Of a stretch of 64,000 bases of DNA, positions 36,695-47,461 are shown one piece after another (positions within the stretch are counted from its first letter, which is position 1; each line of letters starts with the position of its first letter). The stretch comes from Centropus unirufus (Eukaryota > Chordata > Aves > Cuculiformes > Centropidae), in the NCBI GenBank assembly GCA_013397695.1, contig VYZI01000347.1:364101-428100 (forward strand). Direction: 5' to 3'. A program made the position numbers and the translations under genes. The notes under the pieces are model-generated. The model was not told the origin of the DNA and searched no databases. It worked only from the letters and a program-made list of their open reading frames with translations.

Positions 36695-36975
36695 GGCTCA
36701 GCAAATAAAGAAGAGCTCCACGCAAAATCACTCCAGACTGTAAGATCTGTGCACTTGGAATGCAGATCCTGATGCTGCTGCAACCTTCAGGCTGTCATTG
36801 CTGCCGGACTGCACTGGCTCTAATGCACGGGCTGATCATCTCCACCCATCCATTGTTTTTCCCCACACTGCAGTGGTTTTGTTTAGGTAAGCACAATCCC
36901 ACAGGCTCTGTTAACCCATGCCATGCAAGCAGATGGTGAGGGAGCACATCCCGCTCCGCGCGTGGCACAGGTTAC
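36695..36975 (-). other. Probable 5'UTR of the ANKRD9-family gene
   Basis: The interval lies between the start codon and the transcription start expected about 25-30 bp below the TATA box. It holds at least one short upstream ATG frame (ATG at 36796-36798, three codons and a stop). A weak possible splice acceptor (ATCTTACAG on the minus strand, 36738-36746) lacks a good pyrimidine tract, so a 5'UTR intron is possible but not supported. There is no CpG island here. Confidence 0.4.
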
Positions 36976-37000
36976 TGGAATGCTGTCAGGCTGCCAATGA

Positions 37001-37007
37001 TTTTATA
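37001..37007 (-). promoter_or_regulatory. TATA box of the ANKRD9-family gene
   Basis: The minus strand reads TGTGTATAAAATCATTGG, with TATAAAA at 37001-37007, about 310 bp upstream of the start codon. Transcription would begin near 36970-36976. A TATA box without a CpG island is typical of tissue-restricted vertebrate genes. Confidence 0.55.
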
Positions 37008-37038
37008 CACACGCAGTGAGGGAGAAGACAGGGAGAGA

Positions 37039-37048
37039 CTAAAATTAG
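37039..37048 (-). promoter_or_regulatory. MEF2-type site in the ANKRD9-family promoter
   Basis: CTAATTTTAG on the minus strand matches the MEF2 consensus YTAWWWWTAR at all ten positions. It lies 31 bp upstream of the TATA box. E-box-like CACTTG is also present upstream on the same strand (about 37110-37115). The arrangement suggests expression in striated muscle or neurons, an inference from motifs only. Confidence 0.45.
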
Positions 37049-37731
37049 CTTGAGAGGTGAGGCGGATTTCTGTCTGCATCTCGTGTCTAACCAGATCAGC
37101 CCAGACACTGCAGCAAGTGCAGCAGAAATATTTGTCTGGGTTTTGTGTGTCACGCACACATGCACAGCTCATTATACAGTGAAATATGGGTAGCAGGGTA
37201 AAATGTTCCACAGCTGATAACACACATGGTTACGTGCTTGGGAAATCAAGGGGTTGGCAGTCACATCACTAGGAAGGGGTCCCTATTTTATACATAATGG
37301 TACGGCTGGCCACGTAGGAGACACTGAAATTACTGGATTGTCTGTAATGCGTTAGTGATGGTTAAGGTCCCAACACTAATCTCTGCAGAGAGAAGCATCA
37401 GCTGGGATGTGGGATAACTGCCCAGAGCCATAAAATCTACTGCTACAAAATCTACTTTGGCAAGGAGAGACCTGAAGACCCTCTCTGTTGCACAGCAGGT
37501 ACATGAATGAGGTTAGTGACGAGACCCCGTGGCAGATGGAAGGGTCTGATCTAAGCTCAGATGTGGCTCCAGGACTGGGGTCAGAGCTATCTGCAATGGG
37601 GAAGTGGGATTAAGCTGTCAGACCTGTGCAACACCCTGGCAGGATGCAGAGGACCAAGATCTGCAGGCTCGAGGGGGCAATGCCTATTGAAGGAAGCAGA
37701 AGGACCAGAACAGAAGGATCTGACCTGGCAC
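37049..37731. other. Noncoding stretch upstream of the ANKRD9-family gene
   Basis: Distal promoter region with no recognised exon. Its last part (from about 37600) may be a badly decayed 5' extension of the CR1 copy that follows, but I cannot align it with confidence. Confidence 0.4.
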
Positions 37732-38336
37732 GGTGTGCTCACAGCCCAGAAAGCCTGGGCTGCATCCAAAGCAGTGAGACCAGCAGGGCAAGGGAGAGAA
37801 TTCTGCCCCTCTGCTCTACTCTGGTGAGACCCCACCTGGAGCCCTGTGTTCAGTTCTGAAGTCCTCAGCACAGGAAGGACATGGATCTGTTGGGGCGAAT
37901 CCAGAGGTCACAAAGATGATCTGAAGGTCGGAGCCCTTCCTGTACGAGGATAGGCAGGGAGAGTGGGGCTTGTTCAGCCTGGAGAATAGAAGGCTGCAGG
38001 GAGATCATAGAGCAGTCCTCCAGTACTGAAAGGGGCTGCAGAAAAGCTGGGGAGGGATTTTTTGCAGGGGTGAGGAGTGACAGGATGAGGGGGAATGACT
38101 TTAAACTGTAAGAGGGGAGGTTTAGATTAGGTATAAAGAAGAAATTCTACACAATGAGAAACTGGCCCAGGTTGCCCAGGGAAGTTGTGGCTACTCCCTC
38201 CCTGGAAGGGTTCAAGGTCAGGTTGGACGGGACTTTGAGAAGCCTGGTCTAGTGGGAGGTGTTCCTTCCCATGACAGAGAGCTGGAATTGGATGGGCTTT
38301 GAGGTTTCTTGCAATCCAAACCACCCCATGATTTGA
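37732..38336 (+). repeat. CR1 LINE, about 600 bp of 3' end, sense
   Basis: Begins in the ORF2 C-terminus (ggtgtgctcacagcccagaaagcc, then tgggctgcatccaaagcag). It continues through the gacccca cctggagccctg segment, ggcagggagagtggggcttgttcagcctgg, the aaactgtaagaggggagg and aattctacacaatgag segments, and ends at ccaaaccaccccatgatttg. A small deletion removes the usual aaccgtatcc between the first two blocks. The reading frame is broken by stops. Confidence 0.92.
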
Positions 38337-39319
38337 CAAAAATTAAATTCACAGAAGAGAAATGAACAAACCGCCCTTTATGGCAACTTGTGTTTGAGGA
38401 ACAAGGGCTTCCATGCACCTTAGAAATCAACAGGCTGCAGTAAGATGGCATCTCACCATCTTGACAGGAAAACAGTGAAAATACAGCAAATCACGAATTC
38501 TTTCTTCATGTAGCAAGGAGACAAGCATCTATTCAGTGTATTCAAACTAGAGAGCATTGAAGTATCTGAGCTGAGGGATGTGAAGGACTGATTGCGTAAA
38601 CATAATCCTTCAGACATAAACTGTGATCAAGTCTAGGACTCAGACTGGATCCAGCTGCATGCAGGCTCCTCTCTGAGAAGGAGTCTGAATGCACCGGGCT
38701 CCTCTCTGGTCCTTGTGACTCAGCAGGAGGATCTCCCGGACAGCTGGTCTGACCATGTCCTCTGTGCAATAACTAATCCAGTCTACCTTGCCATTGAGCA
38801 AGAAATACCTGAGAAATGTATTTGCCCAAGTAAGGTTATTCTGGGCTTCATTATCTCTAATGCTTTGTTCAAAGAATTGTATTGGAGTAGAGGATTCCCT
38901 GAGCAGGGTGCTTGAGATGACTCAGCCAGTGACAAATTCCTTCTACTACCATATATAATGAGGCCAGAGCCTGGCAACTGAAGCTGCCCATCTGTTTCCT
39001 TCTATCTTGATGGTTTAATGATTACATGAAGCTGGCCAGTGAGGATTCGCTCCACAGTGGATGGATTACCAGCAAAATGAAAGCAGGAAATTCCGTAAAG
39101 CTGCTTAAAGGAGAAGCCCTGTGGTGCTTCACTGCTCTGGGCATAGTGGGTTCATTGGGGCACAGTGTTTGCTTGGATCATGAAGTGACTCTGGGAGGGC
39201 TGCCTCAGTGCTCATCCATCCGCACCCAGGAATAAACCCTCTGCACCCCCCTGACCTCTCTGAAAATGCAAATGCTGTCAATATCAGCACCACTGGAAGA
39301 GCAGTTCTTATACCAGATG
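38337..39319. other. Noncoding stretch, no gene seen
   Basis: About 1 kb between two CR1 copies in the same orientation. No exon or other repeat is recognised. Confidence 0.45.
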
Positions 39320-40168
39320 GACAGGACATCATCCAGATGGACCTGGACAGGCTGGAGAAGAGGGCCTGTGTGAACCTCATGAGGTTCAACACGGCCAAGT
39401 GCAAGGTGCTACGTCCAAATCAGGGCAATCCAGTTTCAATACAGGATGGGGGATCACACAACTGAGATGAGCCTTGCGGAGAAGGACTTGGAGGTGCTGA
39501 TTGATGAAAAACTCAATATGAGCCAGCAGTGCACACTTGCAGCCCAGAAGGCCAACCGTATCCTGGGCTGCATCCAAAGCAGCGTGACCACCAGCAGGGC
39601 AAGGGAGAGGATTCTGTCCCTCTACTCCACTCTCATGAGACCCCACCTGGACTCTGGTGTCCAGTTCTGGAATCCCCAACATAAGAAGGACATGGAACTG
39701 TTGGTTCCATGGGTCCAGAGGAGGCTACAAAGATGATCAGAGGGCTCGAGCCCCTCTGCCGTGAGGACAGGCTGAGAAGTTGGGGTTGTTGTGCCTGGAT
39801 AAGAGAAGGTTCTGGGGAGACCTTGTGGCAACCTTCCAGTGCCTGAAGGGGGTCTACAAGAAAGCCGGGGAGGGAGTTTTAACAAGGGCCTGTAGTGATA
39901 GGATGAGGGGAATGGCTTTAAATTGAAAGGATGAAGATTTGGATTAGACCATAGGAAGAAATTCTTCACAATGTGGGTGTTGAAACACAGGCACATGCTG
40001 CCCAGGGAAGATGTGGATGTCCCTTCCTCTCAGGAAATGTCTGAGGCCAGGCTGGATGAGGCTTTGAGCAGCGTGGTACAGTGAGAGCTGTCCCTGCCCA
40101 TGGCAAGGAATTGGAACTGGATGATCTTTAGGGTCCCTTCAAACCCAAACCATTCTGTGATTCTATGA
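39320..40168 (+). repeat. CR1 LINE, about 850 bp, sense, longest copy in the window
   Basis: Covers the end of the reverse-transcriptase ORF2 (the segment encoding MDLDRLEKRA, then KDLEVLIDEKLNMSQQ and ANRILGCIQSS) and the complete 3'UTR to the tail aaccattctgtgattctatg. The 5' limit is where CR1 similarity becomes visible. The coding part is broken: the frame used before about 39440 (through 39465) differs from the one carrying 39446-39736, so a frameshift separates them. Within 39446-39736 the frame stays open for 96 codons. It shares cccaacataagaaggacatg with the copy at 54 kb, which places both in one subfamily. Confidence 0.95.
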
Positions 40169-41640
40169 AGAACAGCCATTAGTGAGATCCCAGGGAAGCC
40201 ACCCTGTGTGACACAGGTGGAGACAGAGCGGCTGCTCCAGGGGGTGTGGATGGCACCACGCTGGGCATACACCTCACCTGTGGAAGGTCAGCTTGGCTGG
40301 GGGCACACCAAGACTACAACTGGTTGTTCAAAGCTCTGAAGTCTTCAGTAGAAATACTGGAATGTGTTTATCGAAATGGCTCTCTGAAGAGCTCCAGAAG
40401 AACCTCTGGTGTAGACTGACACCAGCAGGGCTTAAGAACAATCAGGGTTTCTCTTACAGCCTCTTGGTGGTCCTGCCACCACCCAGGCTGCTGTGAAGCC
40501 CAAGGATTCCCTAGTACAGTCTTGCCATGCTCAGTCCCAAGGATGGACCATGGGCTCACAGGCCAGTACTGGTTCCCTGAGTACTGGAACACTTGGGAAC
40601 CACCCAGTATGGGTCTCACCAGCTGTTCCTCCTGCTGCTCCACAGCTCTGTCAAGCAGGTGACAACAGGGCTCCTCGTTCTTCCAGCAGCCTGGCTAAGC
40701 ACCAGCAGCAGCTGCAATTTCCAACAGTCTTGATGTTGGCAACATGAAATGTCACTAATCTCTAAATGATGTTTGAATTCAGCAATTTCCATCTTGATCT
40801 GGGGTCTGAAAATATCCGGAAAACAGGATTGTCTTTGTGAAACAGAACTTCATTCTCCCAGCTTGTTCCAACTGTCAGGACTCGCTCCTTCTCAAAATGA
40901 GGCCACCTACCACAGAGACAGGTGTCCAACTTAACCCAGATCTGAAACTGTTGGCTCAGAGGTTTGTAACTAAAATCCCAACTGTTCTCAGCTCACACAG
41001 AGGGGCCGCATCTGCTCACAGTGAAAAAGTCTGAATTTACATGAGTCACATGTCGCCTCATTCTGTGTAAAGATGCTGTAAAAGCAATGCCAAAGCCATG
41101 GCTGTCTGTGTGCCAGCAATGCCAAGTTTACATTGAAACCTGTCAAATAACACCCTAAAACCACCATATAAATAGGTGGAAATATTGAATGTGCTGCTAC
41201 ATCATAAAATGCAAAGCGTTAAGCTGTTACAGATGGGTGATATGCACTACCTCCCGCATCTGGGAAAGTAAGGGCTTCTTTGCATCAGGCAGAGACATTG
41301 TCCTGGTGATGGACATGGCTCCTGCATGAGAAGGGGATCCTTGTAAGCCAGCCTGCCTGACAGCCAGAGCTGTGGTGTTGAAAAAGAACCTCAAAACTGT
41401 AAAAAAAATTGCTGTAACTGTATATCGGGGCCAGAAAGGAATCTGATTCCCTGCCATCATGATTTTTGCCATGCAGCTCTTTACAAAACTGAGGAATTAC
41501 TGTCTAGCCCTCACTTCACAAAGTAGAAACTGAGCTAGAAACAGAGTTAGAGATTCCCCCAAATAACAGAGGCAGCCAATGTTTCTTCCCTTTCCATGGC
41601 ATTATGTTTTGTAACATGCTACAAGTCTCTCCAGTTCCCA
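40169..41640. other. Noncoding stretch, no gene seen
   Basis: A TATAAATA string flanked by an inverted repeat (ccacc...ggtgg, 41161-41179) is the only notable detail. No coding exon or additional repeat is recognised. Confidence 0.4.
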
Positions 41641-41797
41641 GAATCACACAATGACCTGAGTTGGAAGAGACCCCCAAGGATCATCATGTCCAACTCCTAT
41701 TCCTGCATAGGACAATCCCAAATTTACTCCATGTGTCTAAGGGTGTTTTCCTATGAGCCTGTCAGTGTCTCCATGATCTTCCCTAGCACTGGGTGAA
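41641..41797 (-). repeat. CR1 LINE fragment, second subfamily (CR1-Y-like), antisense
   Basis: gaatcacacaatgacctgagttggaagagacc, then aaggatcatcatgtccaactcc and tgcataggacaatccc, correspond in antisense to a CR1 subfamily whose 3' end reads ggagttggactcgatgatcctt. The 60.5 kb copy shows the sense form of the same tail. The fragment is diverged and its 5' limit is uncertain. Confidence 0.75.
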
Positions 41798-44700
41798 TGA
41801 ACACTGAGTTCTGGAGTCGGGGCTAGGAGAATGTGAAACCCTTCTGTTTCTACTCAATTTAAAGGCTCTTGCGTGCATGTTCTGCTCAGGTGTGGCTCTC
41901 CTGCCACATACCAAGTCAGGGAAGACTTTTCTTGCAATCAGTTTGGTAGAAACTGTTGGATCTTTCTCTCCCTGTTTTTTGCCTTACAGCACATAAATGA
42001 TGCCTCATGCCTCACTGTCCATCATTTGGGACAATCTTAATTCATATCTGTGACCAGCCTAAATGCTGCTGTAGGGATCATTTTCCCAGCTGGTGGTTGT
42101 GATTGCCTTTCTTGGATTCTCCCACTAGAGGGGTTCCCTCACTCCCTTTTGCCGAGGCTCCAAACACTCATTGCTCACCTCCTCAGCCTATGAATCCCCA
42201 TCTTTCCCACTGCTGCCACTCAATAGCAGGGTATTGCTATCTGTCTCCGATCCTGTGTGGTCATTCCTGTCATAAGTTTCCTGAATTTCCAAGCATCTTC
42301 CTTTCCTGTTCCACATGGATGTGACCAGGACAGTGAAGACAAAATCCCCATCAGTGTCTCCAAGCCTGGATCATTCTTCACTTCCAGATCCCTGCTTTAA
42401 CCTACCTTTTGCTGCCATGGGTGCAAAAGCACTCAGCATGGGTTAAGCTGCCAACGTGCCAATGTGACTACCTCCACACCACCCAACTGTTTCCACGGTG
42501 CATCCTTTCCTCTCCGTACTTCTTGATCTATTGGTGTATCATGAGCTCTCTGGGGACAGGACTGTCTTTTACTCCATGCTCATCCAGCACCTAAGGTGGT
42601 GTGATCCTGGTGGATGACCAGAGTATTGGCTGCACACAGTACGTCCCTCCTGATCTGCAGGTCTCAGGCTCAAGGGCCAGGGCAAGCCAGCAGACATCAC
42701 GCAGAGGTAAGGATGACCAGAGTGTAGAGCCCTGATCTGACCAGCTTTGTGCCTTCTCACCCTTATCCTGATGCCTGCCCTCAGGAACTTCTCTAACCCC
42801 CTGCCCGGCATTCCTCGTTCTTTTTCCTGACACCCTCCTCACTTGATGAACCACGAGGCTTTGCCGCCTTTGTTCTGCCCATGGTTCTCTGTGTGTCCCT
42901 GCACAACCCTGTACCCAGCGTGGCCTCTCCCTGTAGCAGTGCTTGGGAAAGCCCCGCTGGGCACACGGCTGGTGGGCAATGCTGGAAAAGCGAAACCTCC
43001 TTCCAAAATTGAAACCGAGTTTGAGAAACAGCCTTGAAAAATTTAATTGGCAGTTTAACCATTTGTATTTGTTTTATTGCATTTCTCACCATGGGCGATA
43101 GCAGTGGATGAACTTGTCTGCCCACCTGCCTAGATTCAGTTTCAGATTCTGTTCCTTTTCCGTGATGCAATCTAGGCTACAGGATGTATTTTTTTTCAGA
43201 ACATCTTCTCTTTTCTGCTGCAAATCTTATCCGAGTAGCTATCCAGCAGCTGCTGTGTTGCCTGACATTTATAGACGTGTGATAATCCCACTTGACCAAA
43301 AAACTCTGATGCTCCATAAGTGTGCAGTCACACTGACTCTCCCATTAGCGGTGATTGTGCATCCTGGGTTCCTGCATGCCCATGATAATATCCATCCTGT
43401 TGCTGTATCAAACACACACCAGGCAGCCAATGCTCTCTGGAAAGCCTCGGACTCGTCTTGCTCAGGTTGTTGTATCCATGAAAACATGCTTGATGCTTCC
43501 CGGTAGCCCTGCAGTTAAGGACCTGTGCTGTCACTGCCAGATCCCTCAAGGCAAACACAGTGGTACACACGGCAAGTTCTCCCATGACACCTTACTTCCA
43601 GGAGGTCAGGGAATTTTGTGATGCACGGAGTGGCTGAATTTCACATTTCAGAAAGAGGGAACGCATTGCCTACAGGACAGGTGACCTTTAATGTGTATTT
43701 CAGTATTTTAATTATTTTATCTGGTTACAGCTTTCCAATAAGACCACTAGCAAAGGCAAAATCAGTTCAGCCATGGAAATCACCACCAAAGTGCTACAAT
43801 CTGTTTCTGCCAGCAGGCGACAAGCCGGCTCCTGATGGTCGCCTGGTCCATGACAAGCAGTGGTGAGAATGAATCAACCTTTCCCTGCTTCACTCTTCCA
43901 GTGTATCCCTGCAGAGTTAACAGATGGAACAAGCTGGAAAACTCTCATCACTTCCAGCACCCACAAGGTGGTGCCATTGAATAATGTGAGGGGGAGAGAC
44001 TCCTTCGAGGCATCAGGGAAGCGAAGACCCAGCTCCCCTGGAATTCCCGACCCACTGCACAAGCAGTTCCTTCTTAGCTGTAGCCAAGCACACCCCAACA
44101 GCAACTTGGGCACAGACCAAAGGATTAGATCAAGGAGTCCTGGGTGCTGCCTCCTGCCTCCTCCTGCTGTTTCCCTCTTGTAGGGCTGTGTCCATCTCCA
44201 TGTGCAGCTGTAGGGGCTTTCCATATGGGATGGCACTGCAGCATGAAACATGCCGAGGTCAAGCTGCCTCCCTGCCTGTACGCCTCTGTCGCGGATTAAA
44301 CAGAGATCACTTTTAACCTCATGGCTCAAATACGTGCTGCTTACTTTGCTCTGGAACGGGCTAACAGGCAGGGGAAAACTCCCTGGCAAGGGTCACTGCC
44401 AGCCCTGTGACAATTCCACCTCCCATACAGAGGCTGCTTGTCCTTTCTGCACCATCATCCCTTGCTCCCAGGAAAAATCCTGTCCTTGGTGAGTGACAGA
44501 CTGAGGGTAACTGACTCAAGAAAATGAAAAGTGGGAGCCCCTCATTTCAATGTTAGCAGGACACTCACTGGTCACACTACACATTGGTTTGCCCACTCAT
44601 GTGGAGATTATTTTCTAGGAGGTCTTGAATAGAGAGGATGTTTTGGGGCCTTGGAAGCTTTCTGCCTTTATTGGATTCAACTTAGAAGTGTACCACTCCC

Positions 44701-45849
44701 TCAGAGCCAGCCTGAAGGCCTTGCTTGAGCAAAGCTCCTCTGGAAATCAGGGTGAACTTTGCTAAGGCTCAGCCAGTTGGTCCTAAGCCACAGGTAATCT
44801 CTTTCCTTTCAGGCCCTGCTCTTTGCTGAAAGTCAAACTGCCTGCAAGATAAGTGACTCCTAAGCCACATAAACAGCATGTGTCTGCCAGAAATTAAAAC
44901 TGCTGCTTGAGGATGCATACTGACTGTCCTCATAGACACAAACACCTGATTAGAAGAGCAGGAAGCCAAAGCTATTATTCAGAAAGAATTACAGCTCTCT
45001 TTTGCATCTCTTTAATAGATTAAGTTGTATTTTTCCTCCAGTCATCTTCATCAACAGCACTATTCATAATTCTAATGAAATTCAGATGATAATCCAGGTG
45101 AGGGGCTTGATAGCACCTTTGCCTGTGGCTGTTCCTGACTCCATAGCCTGGAGGAATGCAGAGGGAAATTGTGTTAGCCTGTCTTTGTCTTTCAGAGGTA
45201 AGAAATTAAACTGGGGAACAGCGCTGTCTGAAGCACATCCACAAATCCTGTGTTTGCCATCAAGCAATTGCCAGAAAAGAGGTAAATGAGCAGGAAAATG
45301 GTTGTTTACAGCCTCAGTTATTCCTTATTGGTGGAGTGCTGTAAAGATGAAGGAGATTGGAGCAGAAGATGGGAGAGAATCTGTAAAGATGACACTCCAG
45401 TGAAGCATGAGCACTCATGCGCTGCAGGGAACAGAAATGAGATTATAGCACTGGCCTGGCTTGTGTATTTTTGTCCTCTCTTTTGTTCTCACTTCTGTAG
45501 TGACCCATACAACCATTAAGAGGAGGAGGAGGATAAATGCTGCACAATGGTTCACTGTGCTTCCTCGTATGAGATCATGGAATGAAATGAGTGATCAGCA
45601 AGCTCTCTGCAAGCAGAGGAAGTGGTTCCAGGCATCGGGCAAGAAAACTGTGGCACTCCTTGCTGCAGGACACTGTAAATACAGACCTTTATAGAGGTTC
45701 ACAAAGCAACTGGACAGCTTCATGGAGGTAAAAAACCCACAAGGGCCTTTTGACAGCACCTCTGTATCCAGAAATCCTGTGAGGTGCTGGGTAGGAAGGC
45801 AGCAGCCAGGGCTATTTATTCTGGACTGCTGGGTGGTTGTGAGGCCACC
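41798..45849. other. Noncoding stretch, no gene seen
   Basis: About 4 kb without a recognised exon, RNA gene or repeat. Open frames up to 171 codons on the minus strand (43874-44389) have no family resemblance and are overlapped by equally long frames on the other strand. Confidence 0.4.
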
Positions 45850-46195
45850 CTTGGCTCCCCTTCTCAGGTCGAGGGGATGTGGGGGCACCCAGCGGGGCTG
45901 CCCAGGTATCCAGGGGCCCACAGCACGTACCCTTGCAGAGAGGTGGAGGGAGCTGGGCTTGCTTAGGCTGGAAAAAGGTGCCTGAGAGGTGAGTGAGTGC
46001 TGGTCCACAGCTACCCAATGGGGAGACAGAAAGATAGCAGAGCCAGATTCCTCCCAGTGGTAGCAGATGATACAAGAGGTGGTGGCCGCAGTTGGATGTT
46101 CGGGAGGCCCAGGTTGGACTTTAGGGAAGACTTTCACCAGGAGACCCGCAAAGGGGACTTCCAGCCAACGTCGCTGCGATTCTATGAGTAACAGT
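45850..46195 (+). repeat. CR1 LINE fragment, internally deleted, sense
   Basis: Recognisable CR1 words in order are ggagggagctgggcttgcttaggctgg, the agagccagattcctcccagtgg and gatacaagaggtgg segments, aggttggactttaggg, and the terminal ccaacgtcgctgcgattctatgag. The region between the 'ggttggactttagg' motif and the tail is much shorter than in complete elements, so most of the 3'UTR was deleted. The start is approximate. Confidence 0.7.
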
Positions 46196-46279
46196 TTCAA
46201 AACTGGACATCTGCATTTTGCAAGACCACTAAAGACTGGCAGGGGCTTCCTCAGATGAAATGTGGGGAGTGCTAATAGA

Positions 46280-46605
46280 TCATTGGAAGAGACCAATACC
46301 CACCTCGCTGCAACCTCCCTTCAGGCAGTTGTAGACAGTGATGAGGTCTCCCGTCAGCCTCCACTTCTACAGGCTAAACAGGCCCAGGTCCTTGTAAGAC
46401 TTGTTCTCCAGCCCATTCACCAGCTTTGTTGTCCTCTGTACAAACTCCAGCCCCTCAATGTCCTTCTTGTAGTGAGGGGCACAAAACTGAACACAGGAAT
46501 TGAGGTGCAGCCTCACTAATGTTGAGTAAAAGGCCACAATTTCTTCCCTGATCCTGCCTTTTTTCTCTCTCCTCTGCACTGGTGCAGGATGGCTTTGTGC
46601 ATATT
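46280..46605 (-). repeat. CR1 LINE fragment, interior, antisense
   Basis: ttggaagagaccaatacccacctcgctgcaacctccctt, then gatgaggtctcccgtcagcctcc, aggctaaacaggcccagg, ccagctttgttgtcctctgtac and tccttcttgtagtgaggggc, are antisense CR1 from the ORF2 end and early 3'UTR. The terminal 3' tail is absent, so the copy is broken at both ends. It lies only about 85 bp from an oppositely oriented copy of a different subfamily. Confidence 0.85.
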
Positions 46606-47232
46606 TGATAGCAAGTGCTTTGTCCAGTCAGGTTTTATATTACCCAGTATTGATATTGTTTGAGATGACTCTTTCTCTGAGATCCCACTGTAAGGCACTT
46701 TCCATGGTATTGTTCTTGATTTGGATCCATCTCATAACAACAGATGAGCCCAAGTTAAACGATCAGCACCCAGACTTTGAAGACTTGTCAATTTTGGACT
46801 TGAGGTTCCACAGGCCAAGTGGCCCTGCTCTAAATCAAATGTTAGCTTTCCTTAATGCCCCATGATGCTCAGACCTGAGGGCTTTCAGCCTGCTTCTACA
46901 TTAATGTGCCATCCTTCTTTATTACAGTTCTCTGTGCTGGCTTGGAAATTGTGATGGGGGAGCCACAGGCTACCAACTGCAGCCCTGCTGCTTGAGGAGC
47001 AATTGCTGAGACAGCATGAAAACATCACATCTCATCTTCTGGACAGGCATGGTTTCAAAATGTTTTCCAAGAGAAACATCTGCGCAGAGTTCTGTACAAA
47101 TCTACTTCTATCCCATTAACCAACAGCTTATAACCAGCCCAGAAAATCATTCAGGTATAACAGCCCTATGGCAAGCGTGCTAGTGCTCAGCCAATTCATT
47201 TATCTGTCTGCTAAAGGAATGCTCTAAACCCA
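46606..47232. other. Noncoding stretch before the assembly gap
   Basis: Unique-looking sequence with no recognised exon or repeat. Confidence 0.4.
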
Positions 47233-47461
47233 NNNNNNNNNNNNNNNNNNNNNNNNNNNNNNNNNNNNNNNNNNNNNNNNNNNNNNNNNNNNNNNNNNNN
47301 NNNNNNNNNNNNNNNNNNNNNNNNNNNNNNNNNNNNNNNNNNNNNNNNNNNNNNNNNNNNNNNNNNNNNNNNNNNNNNNNNNNNNNNNNNNNNNNNNNNN
47401 NNNNNNNNNNNNNNNNNNNNNNNNNNNNNNNNNNNNNNNNNNNNNNNNNNNNNNNNNNNNN
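47233..47461. other. Assembly gap (229 Ns)
   Basis: Unsequenced bases. Neither flank is obviously repetitive. Frames translated across it are meaningless. Confidence 0.99.

Noticed and set aside
36577..36783. A possible upstream frame overlapping the ANKRD9-family start codon
   Set aside because: It begins at a TTG, not an ATG, and so is not a credible upstream open reading frame.
39446..39736. A 96-codon open frame with reverse-transcriptase-like sequence
   Set aside because: It is the C-terminal part of CR1 ORF2 in a truncated, frameshifted copy. Recorded as repeat, not as a gene.
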